A DNA stretch of 64,000 bases from Meandrina meandrites (lineage: Eukaryota; Cnidaria; Anthozoa; Scleractinia; Meandrinidae). This document shows, one piece after another, positions 12,601-23,099 of the stretch (positions are counted from its first letter, which is position 1; every line of letters begins with the position of its first letter). Where the stretch lies: positions 6,996,607 through 7,060,606 of the forward strand of contig OY855915.1 in the NCBI GenBank assembly GCA_963693305.1. The letters are read 5' to 3'. The position numbers and the translations under genes were made by a program. The notes beneath the pieces are model-generated. The model saw nothing but the letters and a program-made list of their open reading frames with translations, searched no databases and was not told the DNA's origin.

Positions 12601-15600
12601 TTTTTAAAATTGTCTGACTCAAAGAGGACAATTTTGACAACAAAATTATATGCAATAAAAAATATAGGTCACCATGCCTGTTTACGAGAAAACAACAACA
12701 AAAAATTATTTATCTCTCTCGCGAGCCAAGCCATATAGAAAAAAGCTGCCATTTTGTTCATGTGTGCACGCTAATTACTTGTAAAATTCTGTGCAGTAGA
12801 AATGCACAATGTAATACTGAGGAATGACCTAAAGAACAATGTGGAAAATAAATTAATTGTCATAAGTTATTTGTATAACTGAACATAGAATTAAGCGACT
12901 ATATAACTTACCGTATTTACCCGAATAACCGCCGCCCCCGATTAAACACCGCCCTCGAATAAGCGCCGCATTTGGGACAAAAAAGGTAATAAACGCCGCC
13001 CCCGAATAAGTGCCGCAGTTCCGACACGGCGCTTGTTCGAGGAATTCCGTTTAACTGAAAAGTCACTACAAAGCAACCCCTTTACGGCATTGGAAATTTC
13101 TTTTTAACCAAAGTGAAGTTCTTGAGTTCAAAGTGATTTCATTTCACTGCTTGCCTGTAAGATTCTCTATCCAGATACGTAGTTCTGTTGCGAAGGCCAT
13201 GAAGTTTGGTGGCACAACAAGCCCAAATAATTTAACTTCTCTCTTCCTTTGTCCAGTTACTTGTGCAAATTGTCCGTTTTTCAGCGTTTGCTTTGTGCAG
13301 ATAGGTACAGCGTCTAATTTTTAAATAAGCACCGCCCTCAAATAAGCGCCACATTTGAGATGCGACAAATTTCATAAGCGCCGCGGCGCTTATTCGAGTA
13401 AATACGGTAATGATACATCATAACCTCTTTTGTGTTCTGGAAAGAATGTAATTCTCGAATTTAAAAATTGCAAGAAGTTATTGGCTTCTAAGAGAGTAAA
13501 GGTGTGAAATCTAAACTTTGAAACATGCTATCTTCTTTTTTGAAAAGGAAATTTTAAAATTCACTTTTGCCAGAACACAATAGAGTATACCAAGTTAATG
13601 TTCCTCGTGAATCAAGTCCTGAAATACTATATCGGCAGAGAAAACTTGGACTCAAAATTGCAGGTTTTAAGGCTTCCGAAGACCTTCCAAGTAGCTGCAT
13701 GTTTACAACCGTGAATTACGCTATTCAAAGCAGTGAATCTAATTATGATGACTTGTTACATTCCAGCGCATGGGATTCAAAGCTGAAAACAATAACGTGT
13801 AATTACTAATACAATGAACTTTATAAATGTATAATGTAATATAATGTGTTCATGAATGTTTCGTTTGTTGTTGTCCTCAGTCGTTGCAGTTTGTGTTTAC
13901 TCTTTAAATAAATACATAATGGGACAAAGGTCCGGCGCGACCTTAAAGTTCTGAATGTAACACATACCACCAATCCCCCCCCCCTCCAACCCCCACCACC
14001 ACCCCCTGGAAAGTAGAGACTCTCTCAAAGTAGCCACAAAATTTGTTAGGCAATCCAGACGGTAACAACGTTAACCCTATTGTAGAAACAACACTCCTAA
14101 AGTTAGATTTCTACTGGACCCATCTCATTTTTGTAAGTACCTCCTGATATTGGAGATTAGTATAATACCACACAAGTGAATAGTGCTTTCCGTGCGCGCT
14201 GATTGGCTAACTCAGAGGTGATTAGCAAAGTACTATTCGCCTCCGAGCAGCCTAAGAGAAACAAAATGGCTTCGTGCGTCTCTTTGGGTACCGAAAGTAA
14301 TGTTTTGGTCCGCTAGTTATTCAACTTGTGTGGTATATACTAAAACAATTATTCACCTCAGTGTCGGTGAAAGTGCTGGATATTTACCTCGCTGCTTCAC
14401 AGCTCAGTAAATATCCACCACTATTCACCTCCACTTCGATGAATAATTGTTAAATATTGTTTCAGTGATCCAGGATTAGTTACAGAACTGGTTTTATCAG
14501 TACCTTGTCTACCCACTTTGTGACCTTTCTGTCACCACTAAGGCAAAACTGCAAAATACAGATTACAAAAACTCTTGAAAGCCAATCACAGTTAATTGCT
14601 GTACATACAAAGGTGAGGGCTGTGCTCTAAGGGTGCCCAGGTGCCTCCGATCACACGACTAACTTTTACCTTTGGGCGACCAGATAATCTCATTTCTTTC
14701 ATATAAGCTTAATGCTGGGCACCCTGGATCTTATAGTTTGGAACCTTTGGGCTCCTTCTAATTTTTCTTAGAGTACAGCCTTGCAGATAAATTGTCCAGA
14801 AATGCACGGTAATGAGATTCATGTTCCTCATAATAGGCATCACAAAGTGTCCTCATTTATCAGGGCTCGACACTAACTTTTCAACTTACTAGCCTAGTGG
14901 CTAGTGACAACTTAGATGTTACTAGCCAAAAAAATTTTTTACTAGCCACGCGGTGATGTCTCCAGTTAAATATCTTCTTATATCCATTATGCCCGGGATT
15001 ATAGAATTTTAAGAAAAAGGAACAATATTCACGTCTCAAACCGCTTGACAGTCGGCACAGCTTGTGTCACGCTTGACTGGTTTAAACGCAGCGAGCGAAT
15101 TTATCATCTCAATGAATTGCGCTGGTTTTAATTTTGTTTAATCGCCTTGTGTTTTCCTTACATCAAATCTCTCAGGCCGACAGCTCACAAAGGAAAATCC
15201 AGAGATTTTCCCGTTAAGACTTTCAGGACTCTGTTTTTCTGTGAGACTTCTTTGGAAAAATATCGAGACACCGAGATGTCATTGTTAACACTGTCAGGTC
15301 TTGTTTACAAACAGGCGCCGGGGTAGAAACGTTTCAAAAGCAAAACAACTATCTGAACAATACTGCAAACTGTTGTTGGCGAAATTCAAATGCTAAAAAC
15401 GGCTGATTTAAATTTGGAAGGATATAAATCTTTCTCTAATTATTTTTGCAGTGGCAAGCTTTGTTAGTATGCATATGATGACAAATCACCGATGTGTTGT
15501 CACGCAAAATGAAATGTTATCCCTTTATAGTTCCGCACGATTTTGCGCATGATTTAATCAGGAGAAGCTCGTGTTTTGTTCTACAAATTTCGAAACAAAA

Positions 15601-16583
15601 AAGAACATCGATGTGTGCTTTCAGAAAATGCTGTCTTGTTTGTCAACTGCCACGCAACGAAAAGTAAACAGTCTTAAATTTGCATACGTGCTGAACAGCA
15701 ATGCCCAGTAATATGGTATGTCAACAAGAAAGAAATTCCGAGAAAAGTGTTTGCGTATGGCTTCCTTGTGAATGACAGAAACTAGTTCGGCCAATTTCAT
15801 TTTGTTTACTAGCCAAAGTGGCTAGTGGAAATCGAAAACCCACTAGCCAAAACTGAATTTCTACTAGTCTGTGGCTAGTTGGCTACCGTTAGTGTCGAGC
15901 CCTGTCATTTATGAAATCCCACCAAAACACACAAAATTATATCAAAATAATATGAAGTATATGAAAATGTCTAAAAGCCCAGTAGGACAGGAAGTATTCT
16001 TTAAACAATACTTGCATGCATTTCTGGACATAAGTGATCTACCGAGTCGGCACTTTACAAATGGTATTTACCGTCACTAACAGCTTAACAGTATGAAAGA
16101 TATCCTAGCTACCCAATCAAGAAATTGTATCATCCTTCAAGGCATATCAACATTTCCTGCTAATTTGATAATGCCGTACATACACTGTGACATCAGTACA
16201 GTGTAAAGGCTATATACACTTACCAGAGAGCCTTGCTCCAACTTACTGCTCTTTGGTAGTACTTCTGCTTTACTAATGTCCAGTGAACCCATCCAAAATC
16301 TTCCTACCTGAACAAACATAATTTATATATTAATTGTATGATATAAAATTATTACAACTTTAGTCAACACATGTATGGATTTCATGTAAACATATGGGTA
16401 GCAGTAACGTAGAAGCAGTTGCTTCAGTAGCAGCAGCAGCAGCAGCAGCAGTTAAAAAGCAGTAGAAGCAGTAGCTACTGTAGTAGCAGTAGCAACAGCA
16501 GCAGCAGCAGCAGTGGTAGTAGTAGCAGTAGCAGTAGCAGTAGCAGTAGCAGTAGCAGTAGCAGTTGCAGTAGCAGTAGCAGT

Positions 16584-16615
<32 letters not shown>

Positions 16616-16815
16616 TGGTAGTAGTAGTAGAAGTAGCAGTAGCAGTAGCAGCAGTACATACATGTAAGCACTAGCATTAGCAATTTATAGCAATAGCAGC
16701 AGTAGCAGCAGCGGTAGTGGTAGTGGTGGTGGTGATGCAGTGGTGATGGTGGTAGTAGTAGTAGTTAAGAAGTAGTTAGTAGCAGCAGCAGTTAACAGTA
16801 GTAGCAGCAGTAGCC

Positions 16816-16849
<34 letters not shown>

Positions 16850-19800
16850 GAGCGGTAACAGAAAAATGTTTGACGTTCACATCAGGACCCCCCATCGATT
16901 TGCTGAGGCAAATAAAGATCCTAACGTCCCATCAGGATCATGTCCTGTGCTCATATTTCTCAGAGCAGGGTAGATTTACACACAAGATATAGTACATCAT
17001 CTCACGGAATTTTTTTTGCCAGGCGAGTTGAAAACACAAAGCCCAATTTGCATTCGTTAAATAATTGTTAATATAAAATAAACAAGTAAGAAGCAAAATA
17101 TGTTGGACAATTAAATCAAATTACAGAATGGCAAATGTACAAATGTCACAAACATAGGAGTCCACATAGGCCTGTCACCTCCTTTTTACAAAGAGGAAGC
17201 AAGCAAAATGCAAGATGGTGGGGCTGTTTATGATCGCATAGGTAGCAGTGGTAGGTTTCTTGTATCTCTTTCTCCCTAAAAGTAAATTTGGTTCATTATT
17301 TGGGGCAGTCCATAGGGATAGTCTGTAGGGTAGTCCACAGAGTATTCCATAGGTTACTCCGCAGAGAGAGGGTCAGTGGGTACCGGTAGTCCACAGACCA
17401 GGAAGTCAGTGTTTTCAACTCAACCCATTTTTGCCAGTGGTCGTCTGACGTACAATGAACTTACAGGGTCACACTTTCCATCATTTAAACAATTTTCTGG
17501 TTTGTCTTCTGCAAAATAGACATAGAAATAATAGGACACAAAATCATAAATCTGAGCCATTCAACAAAATGTCCTGCTTGGATGGAGGCAATGCAGAATT
17601 TTAATGTATCGAATTCTTAAAAGTGATCATATCAATTTTTAACTTGCGTGGAAAAACCATGTTTAAATATTAGGTATGCAATCTAGAGCTGTCTAAGTGT
17701 AAAAGGATAGAAAAGAGGGAGAACGATTGAAGATGTTAGCCCCTCTTGGATTTTCTCTTTTCTTTTGATAGTTCAAAAGATGCGAAATTATGTACCAGTA
17801 CCTACCATCTCTTTTGAACAGCTTAATAATCATCAGTTTAAAAATTCTTTTTCAAAATTAGACATTTCAAAATTAATCACCTAGAGGGTTATTGTGACAT
17901 CCATATAAAGGGGTATAGAATGGTAAAATCCGAGACTCACCGAGACACCGAGACCCTCATTTCAAATCCGAGACCAAGACACCGCGATTCAAAAATCAGA
18001 GCGGGAGACTCTGTGATCTAGAAATCCCAGCGTGAGACTATTACAACGCTTGTCTAACATTCTGTAGCTCTCTGCTTTGCTGTTGTTGTTGCCATTGTTT
18101 TGTGACGGTTCAAACTGATCAAAACTTTCGCTTGGTTTGCGAGACTCGGAGACTCAATTTCAAAATTCGAGATTCCGAGACGAGCGTTGTTTTTTGCGAG
18201 CTCGAGATTCCGAGACTCTAGTTTGCTACGCTGAGATTTCGAGACTCACCTAAAATTTTCCGAGACCCATGATTTTTCAAGGACCCTTCTATACCCCTAT
18301 ATAATATATTGAAGGTCATATTGCTTTTCATGTTAAATCTGTTTTGACCATGAAGCTACATGTAGCACTCTTATAATCAATGAAACAATATTCAATTTGT
18401 TTTATTGTCATTGTAAGAGTGTCATTTTGAGAATGAAACTGATTAACTAACATGAACATTGGAAACCTGAACTCAACTGGACCTAGCTAAAACATGACAT
18501 CAGTGTATGCTACCTCTCCCCTACCCCTCCCCTGTATGTCAATTAAGATTTGAACCTACCATCAACTGTAGCCACTACTTCTTGCTGTCCAGTCTGTGGA
18601 AAATTGTCCAAAAAGAAACTATGATCAAAATCAATACTGCTACCTTTATTCAGTATAGAGGCTGCAGGGAGAGGAGGGGGTATTATAACAATATGTCTCC
18701 ATGTAATTGCTTCATTCTTTAATTACTAGTATTTCCTGACGATTTTTTAACCGTACATAAAGAAATGTTAAATAAATAAATTCAATGGGAATGGATACTT
18801 TCTGTTCTGGTACAGTTGGCTGCTTTGGCCCTAGAGCTGGTTTAACCTGCTTTTAGCCTGTAAAAGTGATTTGATTCAGAGTTTGTGGTTCACTTGTTCG
18901 GCTTTGGTCAATTGAATGACACACAGTTCTCTATAAGAATTACTCTCAGGCCAAAGTGGCCTACGGCAACAACAAAAGAATGTTGAATGATTTGATGGCT
19001 TTTAAGATAATATTATATAATATTTGTAATCAGGATATTTCGTAGAAAATTACCCACCTCAAGATCTAAAAATATGACACTCCTGTGATGAGCCACAATA
19101 ACAGAGCCACCTTTCTTTCTTGGAATAGCTGGTCAGGAATAAAATTCAGAATTTAAATAATTTATGATGATTATACTTTAGGATAGAGGTCAGTACATGT
19201 ACAGCAAGGCGAATTTATATTGTTGTTGTTTCTTGTTACTATAATGAAGTTAAATGCAATTTAACCAAGTTAACCAACAATGAGTGCACAGTGAGCTGTT
19301 TTAGTGGTCAGCGGTTCCTGACTCTTTCCAGGCTCGGGTTTCTACGCTCCTGGACATTACAGCACAGTGTCAGGTCTTTGTATTTTCAGTGATATTTAGC
19401 GTGTTCTTCCCCTCCCTGCCTCCCCCTTTTTTATATTTTTTTTTATTTCTTTTTTTTTTCTTCCTTCTTTACACTGACCAAGGTAGTGTGAGATGTACAG
19501 GTGCTAGGGCGTGGGGGCTCATGACTGCTTTGTGAGGAATTTGCCAGCCATGTGTCGAGCGTTATTCTATCTGGGGAGCCAGCTGACCTAAGTGGAGGCC
19601 CCCTGGATATCCCAGGCACCCATCCTCCACATACACGAGGCAGTTGGTTATACAAAATTTAATGAGACTTACCACATGAAACTATACCATCTAGTTGATA
19701 GCTTTTATCCTGGGTAAAAGATGAATGATATAAATATTGTTTACCTAGTTTCAAAAACGTGATGTTTGACATCTTGTTAAACAAGGCAGAGTCAGACTGC

Positions 19801-21984
19801 TCTTTGTGTGGTGTGAAAACAAATAAGTGAAAAAATTCTCAAACTCATTAATGTAATTAAAACAAAGGACATGTATCAGAACCGCAACCGTCATTCGAAA
19901 ATCTGATCTTGACTAGCATGGATTTTTACGATTTTATTTCTCCGTTTTCTCCATAGTTTTAGTTTCAATTGAGGAGATATATCAAATACTCAGACACCGA
20001 CAAGAGAGTGTTTCATCACATTCTAAACATCTCAAAGTTCCTCAAAAACGTGACCCTCTAAGTCTATACGAAAACATGTCTTATCAAACATTGTAAATTA
20101 GTGAAACCGGGTGTCAAAAAGGTTTTCAAAGGGTTTCAAACCGTTTTTTTTTTTATCACCCACCATTCTTCCCAATTCCCCCGCTTGCGCTCCAAACTCC
20201 CAATCCGTCTCGTGCCAAAATCCATGCTCGCTTAGCCTTGCTTGCAAAAGCACATGGAGGAGGCAACCAATAAATTTTATCTTTACTAAACCCAATTGAA
20301 CGTTTGGTGTTCGATTGGGTTTGATTGCCAAACGTTTGATTAGATATTGCCAGGCATAGGAAATCTACAATCGACTTTTGCAGATTCTTAAAACCACACT
20401 CTCTAGATGTCATCTTAACTGGCAGCCAATACATGTACATTAACTTAAATCCAAAACCAATTTTAAAATAAACGTTTGGAACTCCCACCATACATGTTTA
20501 GTTCACCACAGGGGGTGGGTGACACCGCTTCAATTGCATGAATGCAGTAATGAGATTCATCTGACTCAAATCAGGTCTGAACAAAGTGCATCAGCCAGCG
20601 AGTCATGCAACCCATTCTGGTTAGACAAATAGGCGCACACAGAACTAATCAAAATCGAAAATTTTGTTATAGATACAATTAAGAGAATTGTTATTCATTC
20701 AAATTATTTCTCCGTTTCTGATTGGCTTTGAATCCGCCTCAGCCTTAGGCTTCGGTGGATAACAACCTCCTCGATTCGCATAAGGCTTAAGCTTAATTGC
20801 TGACTTGCAACTGACGACACGGCAGCCATGCTCAGTGGGGGACAAGGGAACAAAGTGTTTTCCTCTGCAGGGAACTAAACTTATTTTCCATGCAAATTCT
20901 GTGAAAAAGTTTTTAATTGTTTTGACCACCAACATGGCCGCCTTGTCACATGGTTTCAAGTGATCAATTCTTCATATATCATACTGAGCCTTATCCAATA
21001 ATTCCAGGGAATAATTGCTAATTGTTTTATACCTCGTTCTTGAAAGAGTTGCTCCAAAATCAGAACCCAAATTTTATTACAGCCAATCCTATAAAATTTT
21101 CTTACCTATTGTCCAATTAGGACTTGGGCTATGAACTATTGATTCGCGTCGACGCCTTGAACGTTCAACTTCAGAATACCTGGCCACTTTTTTTCGTGTA
21201 TAAATCTATTGCTCCCGTGCTCCCGCAGTCGAGTGGGTTTTTAAGACTCCCGAAGTGGGTGAATAATTAAAACAAGAGGTGTTCAACGACTGCTACCGCG
21301 GTCCCGCACTCCCAAAGTCGACGAATAATTAAGCGCCTGCAACCCTCCAAGTTAAGACCATTTTAGTCGCCATGGCAACTAAAATCTTGGAGCTGGCGAC
21401 TAATTTGGAACCGAAGTCGCCAGCCTGGCAACTAAAATTGAGAAGTCAGGATTGAAAGCATGAGCTTAATTTAGCGACTAAAATTTTTCAATGGCGACCA
21501 AACTCGAGCAGTCGGTGGCCAAATGGCCACTAAGGAAAAAAATAAACTTGGAGGGTTGGCCTGCTTCGGCTCATGGATTTAAGAACGAGGTATACACTGT
21601 ACTCATGTGTTATTTCGGCTCATGGATTTAAGAACGACGTATACTCATGTGTTCAGCGCGCTTGCTTCGGCTATGACTTCGGTACCGTGTGATCAGCTAC
21701 TGAATCTCATTATGGCCACCTCGGGACCGCCGTAGCAGGATTAGAAGACACAAAAAAGTGGCTGGGTATTCTGAAGTTTAGCCAAATATTGTTTACCTTG
21801 ACAGCGCAAAATTTACACAACTGCTTTTAAATACCTTTCCAGTATCTACATCCAAAACATGAACACTGTGGTCAAAGCAATCGACCCAGAGTAACTTCTG
21901 TGTGTTTGTGTCCCAGTGTGGCCCTTCTCCAAGCTTGGCGCGTATATTTTCAGCCACAACAGAAATCTCCAAATCTGCCGCCAT
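2823..21984 (-). CDS. Regucalcin/SMP-30 family protein (11 exons, 3' end missing)
   Basis: Coding exons on the minus strand, in order: 21835-21984, 19673-19709, 19058-19128, 18560-18593, 17465-17508, 16224-16307, 14504-14548, 10897-10967, 10641-10728, 3873-3938 and 2823-2944. All have GT/AG borders and compatible phases, giving 270 residues without a stop. The SMP-30/gluconolactonase/LRE six-bladed propeller family is recognisable throughout. The four family metal ligands are present: E20 (LGEGPHW), N106 (CLNDGKCDP), N160 (TISNGMTW) and D211 (LPDGMTID). Family members bind calcium or another divalent ion and several hydrolyse lactones; the substrate here is unknown. There is no signal peptide, so it is probably cytosolic. 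The start is the ATG at 21984, in good register with the family. The last 30-40 residues (family motif ending near GLGVKG) were not found and probably lie left of position 1. Exons of 34, 37 and 44 bases are easy to miss by automatic prediction. Confidence 0.9.
3124..3520. repeat. Repeat family C, short copy
   Basis: This stretch aligns with 47712-48757: both begin near TTTAAAGG..CAGTCTC..CCAAGATTTA and share internal blocks (AATTGGAAAT, CTGTACTGGTCA, TTGTTGAT-AGTGA). The right end carries GAGTATCATCCC, an imperfect inverse of the left end. It lies in the last regucalcin intron found. Compared with the other copy it lacks several hundred internal bases. Confidence 0.55.
3560..3850. repeat. 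Repeat family B foldback, copy 1
   Basis: Inverted arms around ATTATTCCACGAGCGCGCG and CGCGAGTGGAATAATTG flank a second, inner hairpin (TAGCCAACG...CGAGTTGGCTA). A further inverted pair ATGGTATATGAGCTCATATACCAT follows. The same arrangement, more decayed, is found at 57468-57710. It is intronic and has no reading frame. Confidence 0.6.
4331..4610. repeat. Repeat family D, copy 1
   Basis: It begins with TTAGACATTTTAGTGTGTAG, runs through GGCGAGCCCGAAGGGCGAG, and contains the inverted motif ACGAGTACAAATATCG..CGATATTTGTACTCGT around 4530-4562. The same modules occur in inverse order at 56878-57192. A short (AAT)n run sits at about 4428-4443. Confidence 0.6.
4962..5080. repeat. Repeat family A foldback, truncated copy
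   Basis: It carries the hairpin half of the family seen complete at 14164-14456 and inverted at 34634-34910: ACTAAAACAA, then TTCACCTCAGTGTCGGTG, ending in CACCTCCACTTCGGTGAA. The rest of the unit is cut off exactly where the 5.2-kb TTAA element begins, so that element probably inserted into or beside it. Confidence 0.5.
7331..7900 (-). pseudogene. Decayed zinc-finger-family protein fragment with two frameshifts
   Basis: Reading on the minus strand from 7900, the first frame holds a C2H2-like unit: a Cys pair region, then TYQRFSSLQHHLDLGKH, then LLLDSAVLDYA. The homologous reading then shifts frame near 7650 (SAGGVSPIQELRKRL) and again near 7570 (RTRFTEKQKDYFSSKF...EFLTRQQISVFF). From memory this order matches a multi-copy C2H2 protein family common in cnidarian genomes; I could not search it. 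The two frameshifts make it a relic. Its position inside the long-armed TTAA element suggests it was carried by, or trapped in, that element. Confidence 0.5.
8587..9052. mobile_element. 466-bp hAT-like MITE with G/C-run ends
   Basis: The terminal inverted repeat is CCGGGG plus a G run ending GGTACTCCC, answered by GGGAGTACC, a C run and CCCCGGGG. An exact 8-bp duplication, CTTTTGCC, flanks it (8579-8586 and 9053-9060), the length typical of hAT elements. Inside, the motif ATAGGGT recurs many times (TTAGATAGGGTA, AAATAGGGTATCA and others) on both sides of the centre. It is nested inside the 5.2-kb element. Confidence 0.85.
11814..12052. repeat. Foldback enclosing a tRNA-like unit
   Basis: Arms of about 65 bases (11814-11880 and 11991-12052) are inverted copies: AAGTGATAAATGATCAT on the left, ATGATCATTTATCACTTTCA on the right, plus AAGAAGCCTGAAA against TTCAGGCTTCTTT. 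Between them is a 72-base tRNA-like sequence. The structure is an insertion within the 1.1-kb MITE. Confidence 0.75.
11911..11982 (+). pseudogene. tRNA-like sequence (tRNA-derived, probably not functional)
   Basis: The ends GGCTTCA and TGAAGCC pair as a perfect 7-bp acceptor stem. Box A (TGGCTCAGTTGGTAGAGC) gives a good D arm, and box B (GGTTTGAATCC) a nearly complete T arm. The anticodon arm is weak: only three clean pairs around the loop CAGTATC, which lacks the usual T before the would-be GTA anticodon. Both RNA polymerase III promoter boxes are intact, so it may still be transcribed. It is best read as tRNA-derived and mobile rather than a working tRNA gene. Confidence 0.6.
12911..13407. 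mobile_element. 497-bp TA-flanked MITE (Tc1/mariner-like)
   Basis: The ends CCGTATTTACCCGAATAA and TTATTCGAGTAAATACGG are inverted copies, with TA directly outside both (12909-12910 and 13408-13409). Variants of the motif AATAAGCGCCGC recur near both ends. There is no transposase. The TA flank suggests a Tc1/mariner-type mobiliser, which is inference. Confidence 0.8.
14164..14456. repeat. Repeat family A, complete copy
   Basis: It begins ATACCACACAAGTGAATAGTG and continues with GATTGGCTAACTCAGAGGTG. It ends with a hairpin formed by AATTATTCACCTCAGTGTCG and CCTCCACTTCGATGAATAATT. A copy in inverse orientation is at 34634-34910 and a truncated one at 4962-5080. It has no coding capacity and lies just 5' (on the plus strand) of the regucalcin exon at 14504. 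Confidence 0.7.
14861..15904. mobile_element. 1,044-bp non-autonomous hAT element
   Basis: The terminal inverted repeats are CAGGGCTCGACACTAAC and GTTAGTGTCGAGCCCTG. A perfect 8-bp duplication, TCATTTAT, flanks the element (14853-14860 and 15905-15912). The CAGGG start and 8-bp duplication are diagnostic of hAT. The motif ACTAGCC or its inverse GGCTAGT is clustered within about 100 bases of each end, as expected of subterminal transposase binding sites. The interior has no transposase. It lies in a regucalcin intron. Confidence 0.92.
16398..16858. repeat. Compound AGC/AGT trinucleotide tract
   Basis: About 460 bases are built almost entirely of GCA, GTA and GGT triplets in shifting blocks (AGC)n, (AGT)n and AGCAGT, with a short unique break near 16655-16690. 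It is intronic in the regucalcin gene. Open frames across it give only poly-Leu or Cys/Tyr runs and are not genes. Confidence 0.9.
17909..18298. mobile_element. 390-bp MITE rich in CGAGAC motifs
   Basis: The ends AGGGGTATAGAATGGT and the inverse of AGGGGTATAGAAGGGT bound the unit. The direct repeat ATATAA flanks it (17903-17908 and 18299-18304). The body is dominated by the word GAGAC, often CCGAGAC or GAGACTC, on the plus strand at both ends. It lies in a regucalcin intron. Confidence 0.75.
21340..21558. mobile_element. 219-bp MITE with CAACCCTCCAAG ends
   Basis: The inverted ends CAACCCTCCAAGTT and AACTTGGAGGGTTG are flanked by GCCTG on both sides (21335-21339 and 21559-21563). The word GGCGACTAA or GGCAACTAAAA appears repeatedly in both orientations inside. 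A tandem duplication of about 40 bases (CGGCTCATGGATTTAAGAACGA) follows just downstream at about 21567-21650. Confidence 0.75.
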
Positions 21985-22182
21985 ATTGAAGATTTATTTT
22001 TGTCCCAATCCCAGACCCCTTTGGCCCCAGACCCCTTTGGCACATTCCTTTGATCCTTGCTGCGCAGAGCTGCGCATGAGTTTTCGCGTCATTTAGCGCG
22101 TGCACGAGCGCGCGCGCACACACAACATTACGGCTTTTCTTTTAGGCTAAGCTCAGAAGAGAAATAAATGGTCATTTTCTTC

Positions 22183-22690
22183 TAAACGAGCACGGTGACC
22201 CCCATTTTTTATTGCATAAATTTAAAAGACATCCGGTTGACTACAACATATCGCAATTTAAAGAAAAGTTAAATACTCTACTTTGAGATATTTTTATTTC
22301 AATGCTTTAAAAAGTACGTTTTGAGGTAGTGCTGCTTACGCACGCACGCAGCAAAATCTTTAATTTCTTTCATAATTTTAATTCCAGTTTAATTAAAATG
22401 GTTTATTATGTAAGATTTAAGTCTATTTCGTTGAACTGCTTCGATATTTTAACACAAGAAATGATTTTTCCCAGAAATGATAGTTCCCTTTTCGGATTAT
22501 GAGCGTTCCTAGTATGAACCTCGTGGGTCATATGTTTACTATAATAGCCATCCAGGTTGCACAAAAACGAGCACGGTGACCCCCATTTTTTATTGCATTT
22601 TTGTAACGCTCATAACATAGTTATGAACTGGACCAAGTCTTAGAAAATTCTAAATACTCCTTCTTTTTAAGTGGAATCACCTTAATCAAA
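22183..22690. repeat. Direct-repeat region upstream of regucalcin exon 1
   Basis: The block AACGAGCACGGTGACCCCCA followed by TTTTTTATTGCAT occurs twice in the same orientation (about 22185 and 22567). The right edge ends GTGGAATCACCTTAAT, similar to the TTAA-type ends seen at 1649 and 11052. It is probably a decayed mobile element; the boundaries are unclear. Confidence 0.45.
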
Positions 22691-22931
22691 GGTGTGGTGA
22701 AAGGTACCGTGTGAATTACATAAACAATAGCCTCCGTTATAAGCTCTCCATTTCCCCCAGCAATTCCAGCTTTATCGCCTAGACTTTTCCCTCCTTTCCC
22801 TTTATGTTAATAAATTTATGTCTCCGCCAAGAAAAAGAAAGGATCTCCCCATCAGAGCTCAACCATCGGAAACTCAAGCACTATTTTCAGCATTTTTAAA
22901 CTGACGTTCGGCGCCCATAGTGTTTTCCTAC

Positions 22932-23087
22932 CCTTCCCGTAACTGGATCAAGGAGATGGACGCTCTGTCCGAAAATATCCACCTAAATCAGCCGTTGTGT
23001 CGTCTCGTCACAATGCGGACCTTCTCTAAGCTGTGCACAGCTTTCTTTCAAAACAGAAAGGTCATACGTATACGCTAAGCTCGCCAT
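22932..23087 (-). pseudogene. Stop-containing second copy of regucalcin exon 1
   Basis: From the ATG at 23087 the minus strand reads a 52-codon exon aligning end to end with the regucalcin first exon: LREGPHCDETTQRLI, stop, VDIFGQSVHLLDPVTGR. It then meets a GTAGGA donor in the same phase 0. The stop (TAG) replaces the family tryptophan before VD. The metal-ligand glutamate (REGPH) is kept. I found no further exons of a second gene between here and the working first exon. It lies about 950 bases upstream of that exon on the same strand. Either it is a relic of a tandem duplication or a non-coding alternative first exon; the stop favours the relic. Confidence 0.75.
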
Positions 23088-23099
23088 CTTAGAATGTCA

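Larger units (their letters stand above)
11052..12828. mobile_element. Possible TTAA-type element containing nested MITEs
   Basis: The left end GGTGATTCCTCAG after TTAA (11048-11051) is matched on the right by CTGAGGAATGACC followed by TAAA (12829 on). The outer ends are about 1.8 kb apart and enclose the 11355-12455 element. One flank is imperfect and the inverted repeat is short, so this is tentative. It sits in the long intron between the exons at 10897-10967 and 14504-14548. Confidence 0.4.

Noticed and set aside
16360..16683. Minus-strand open frames reading Cys/Tyr- or Leu-rich peptides
   Set aside because: They are translations of the AGC/AGT triplet tract in different frames, with no unique sequence.
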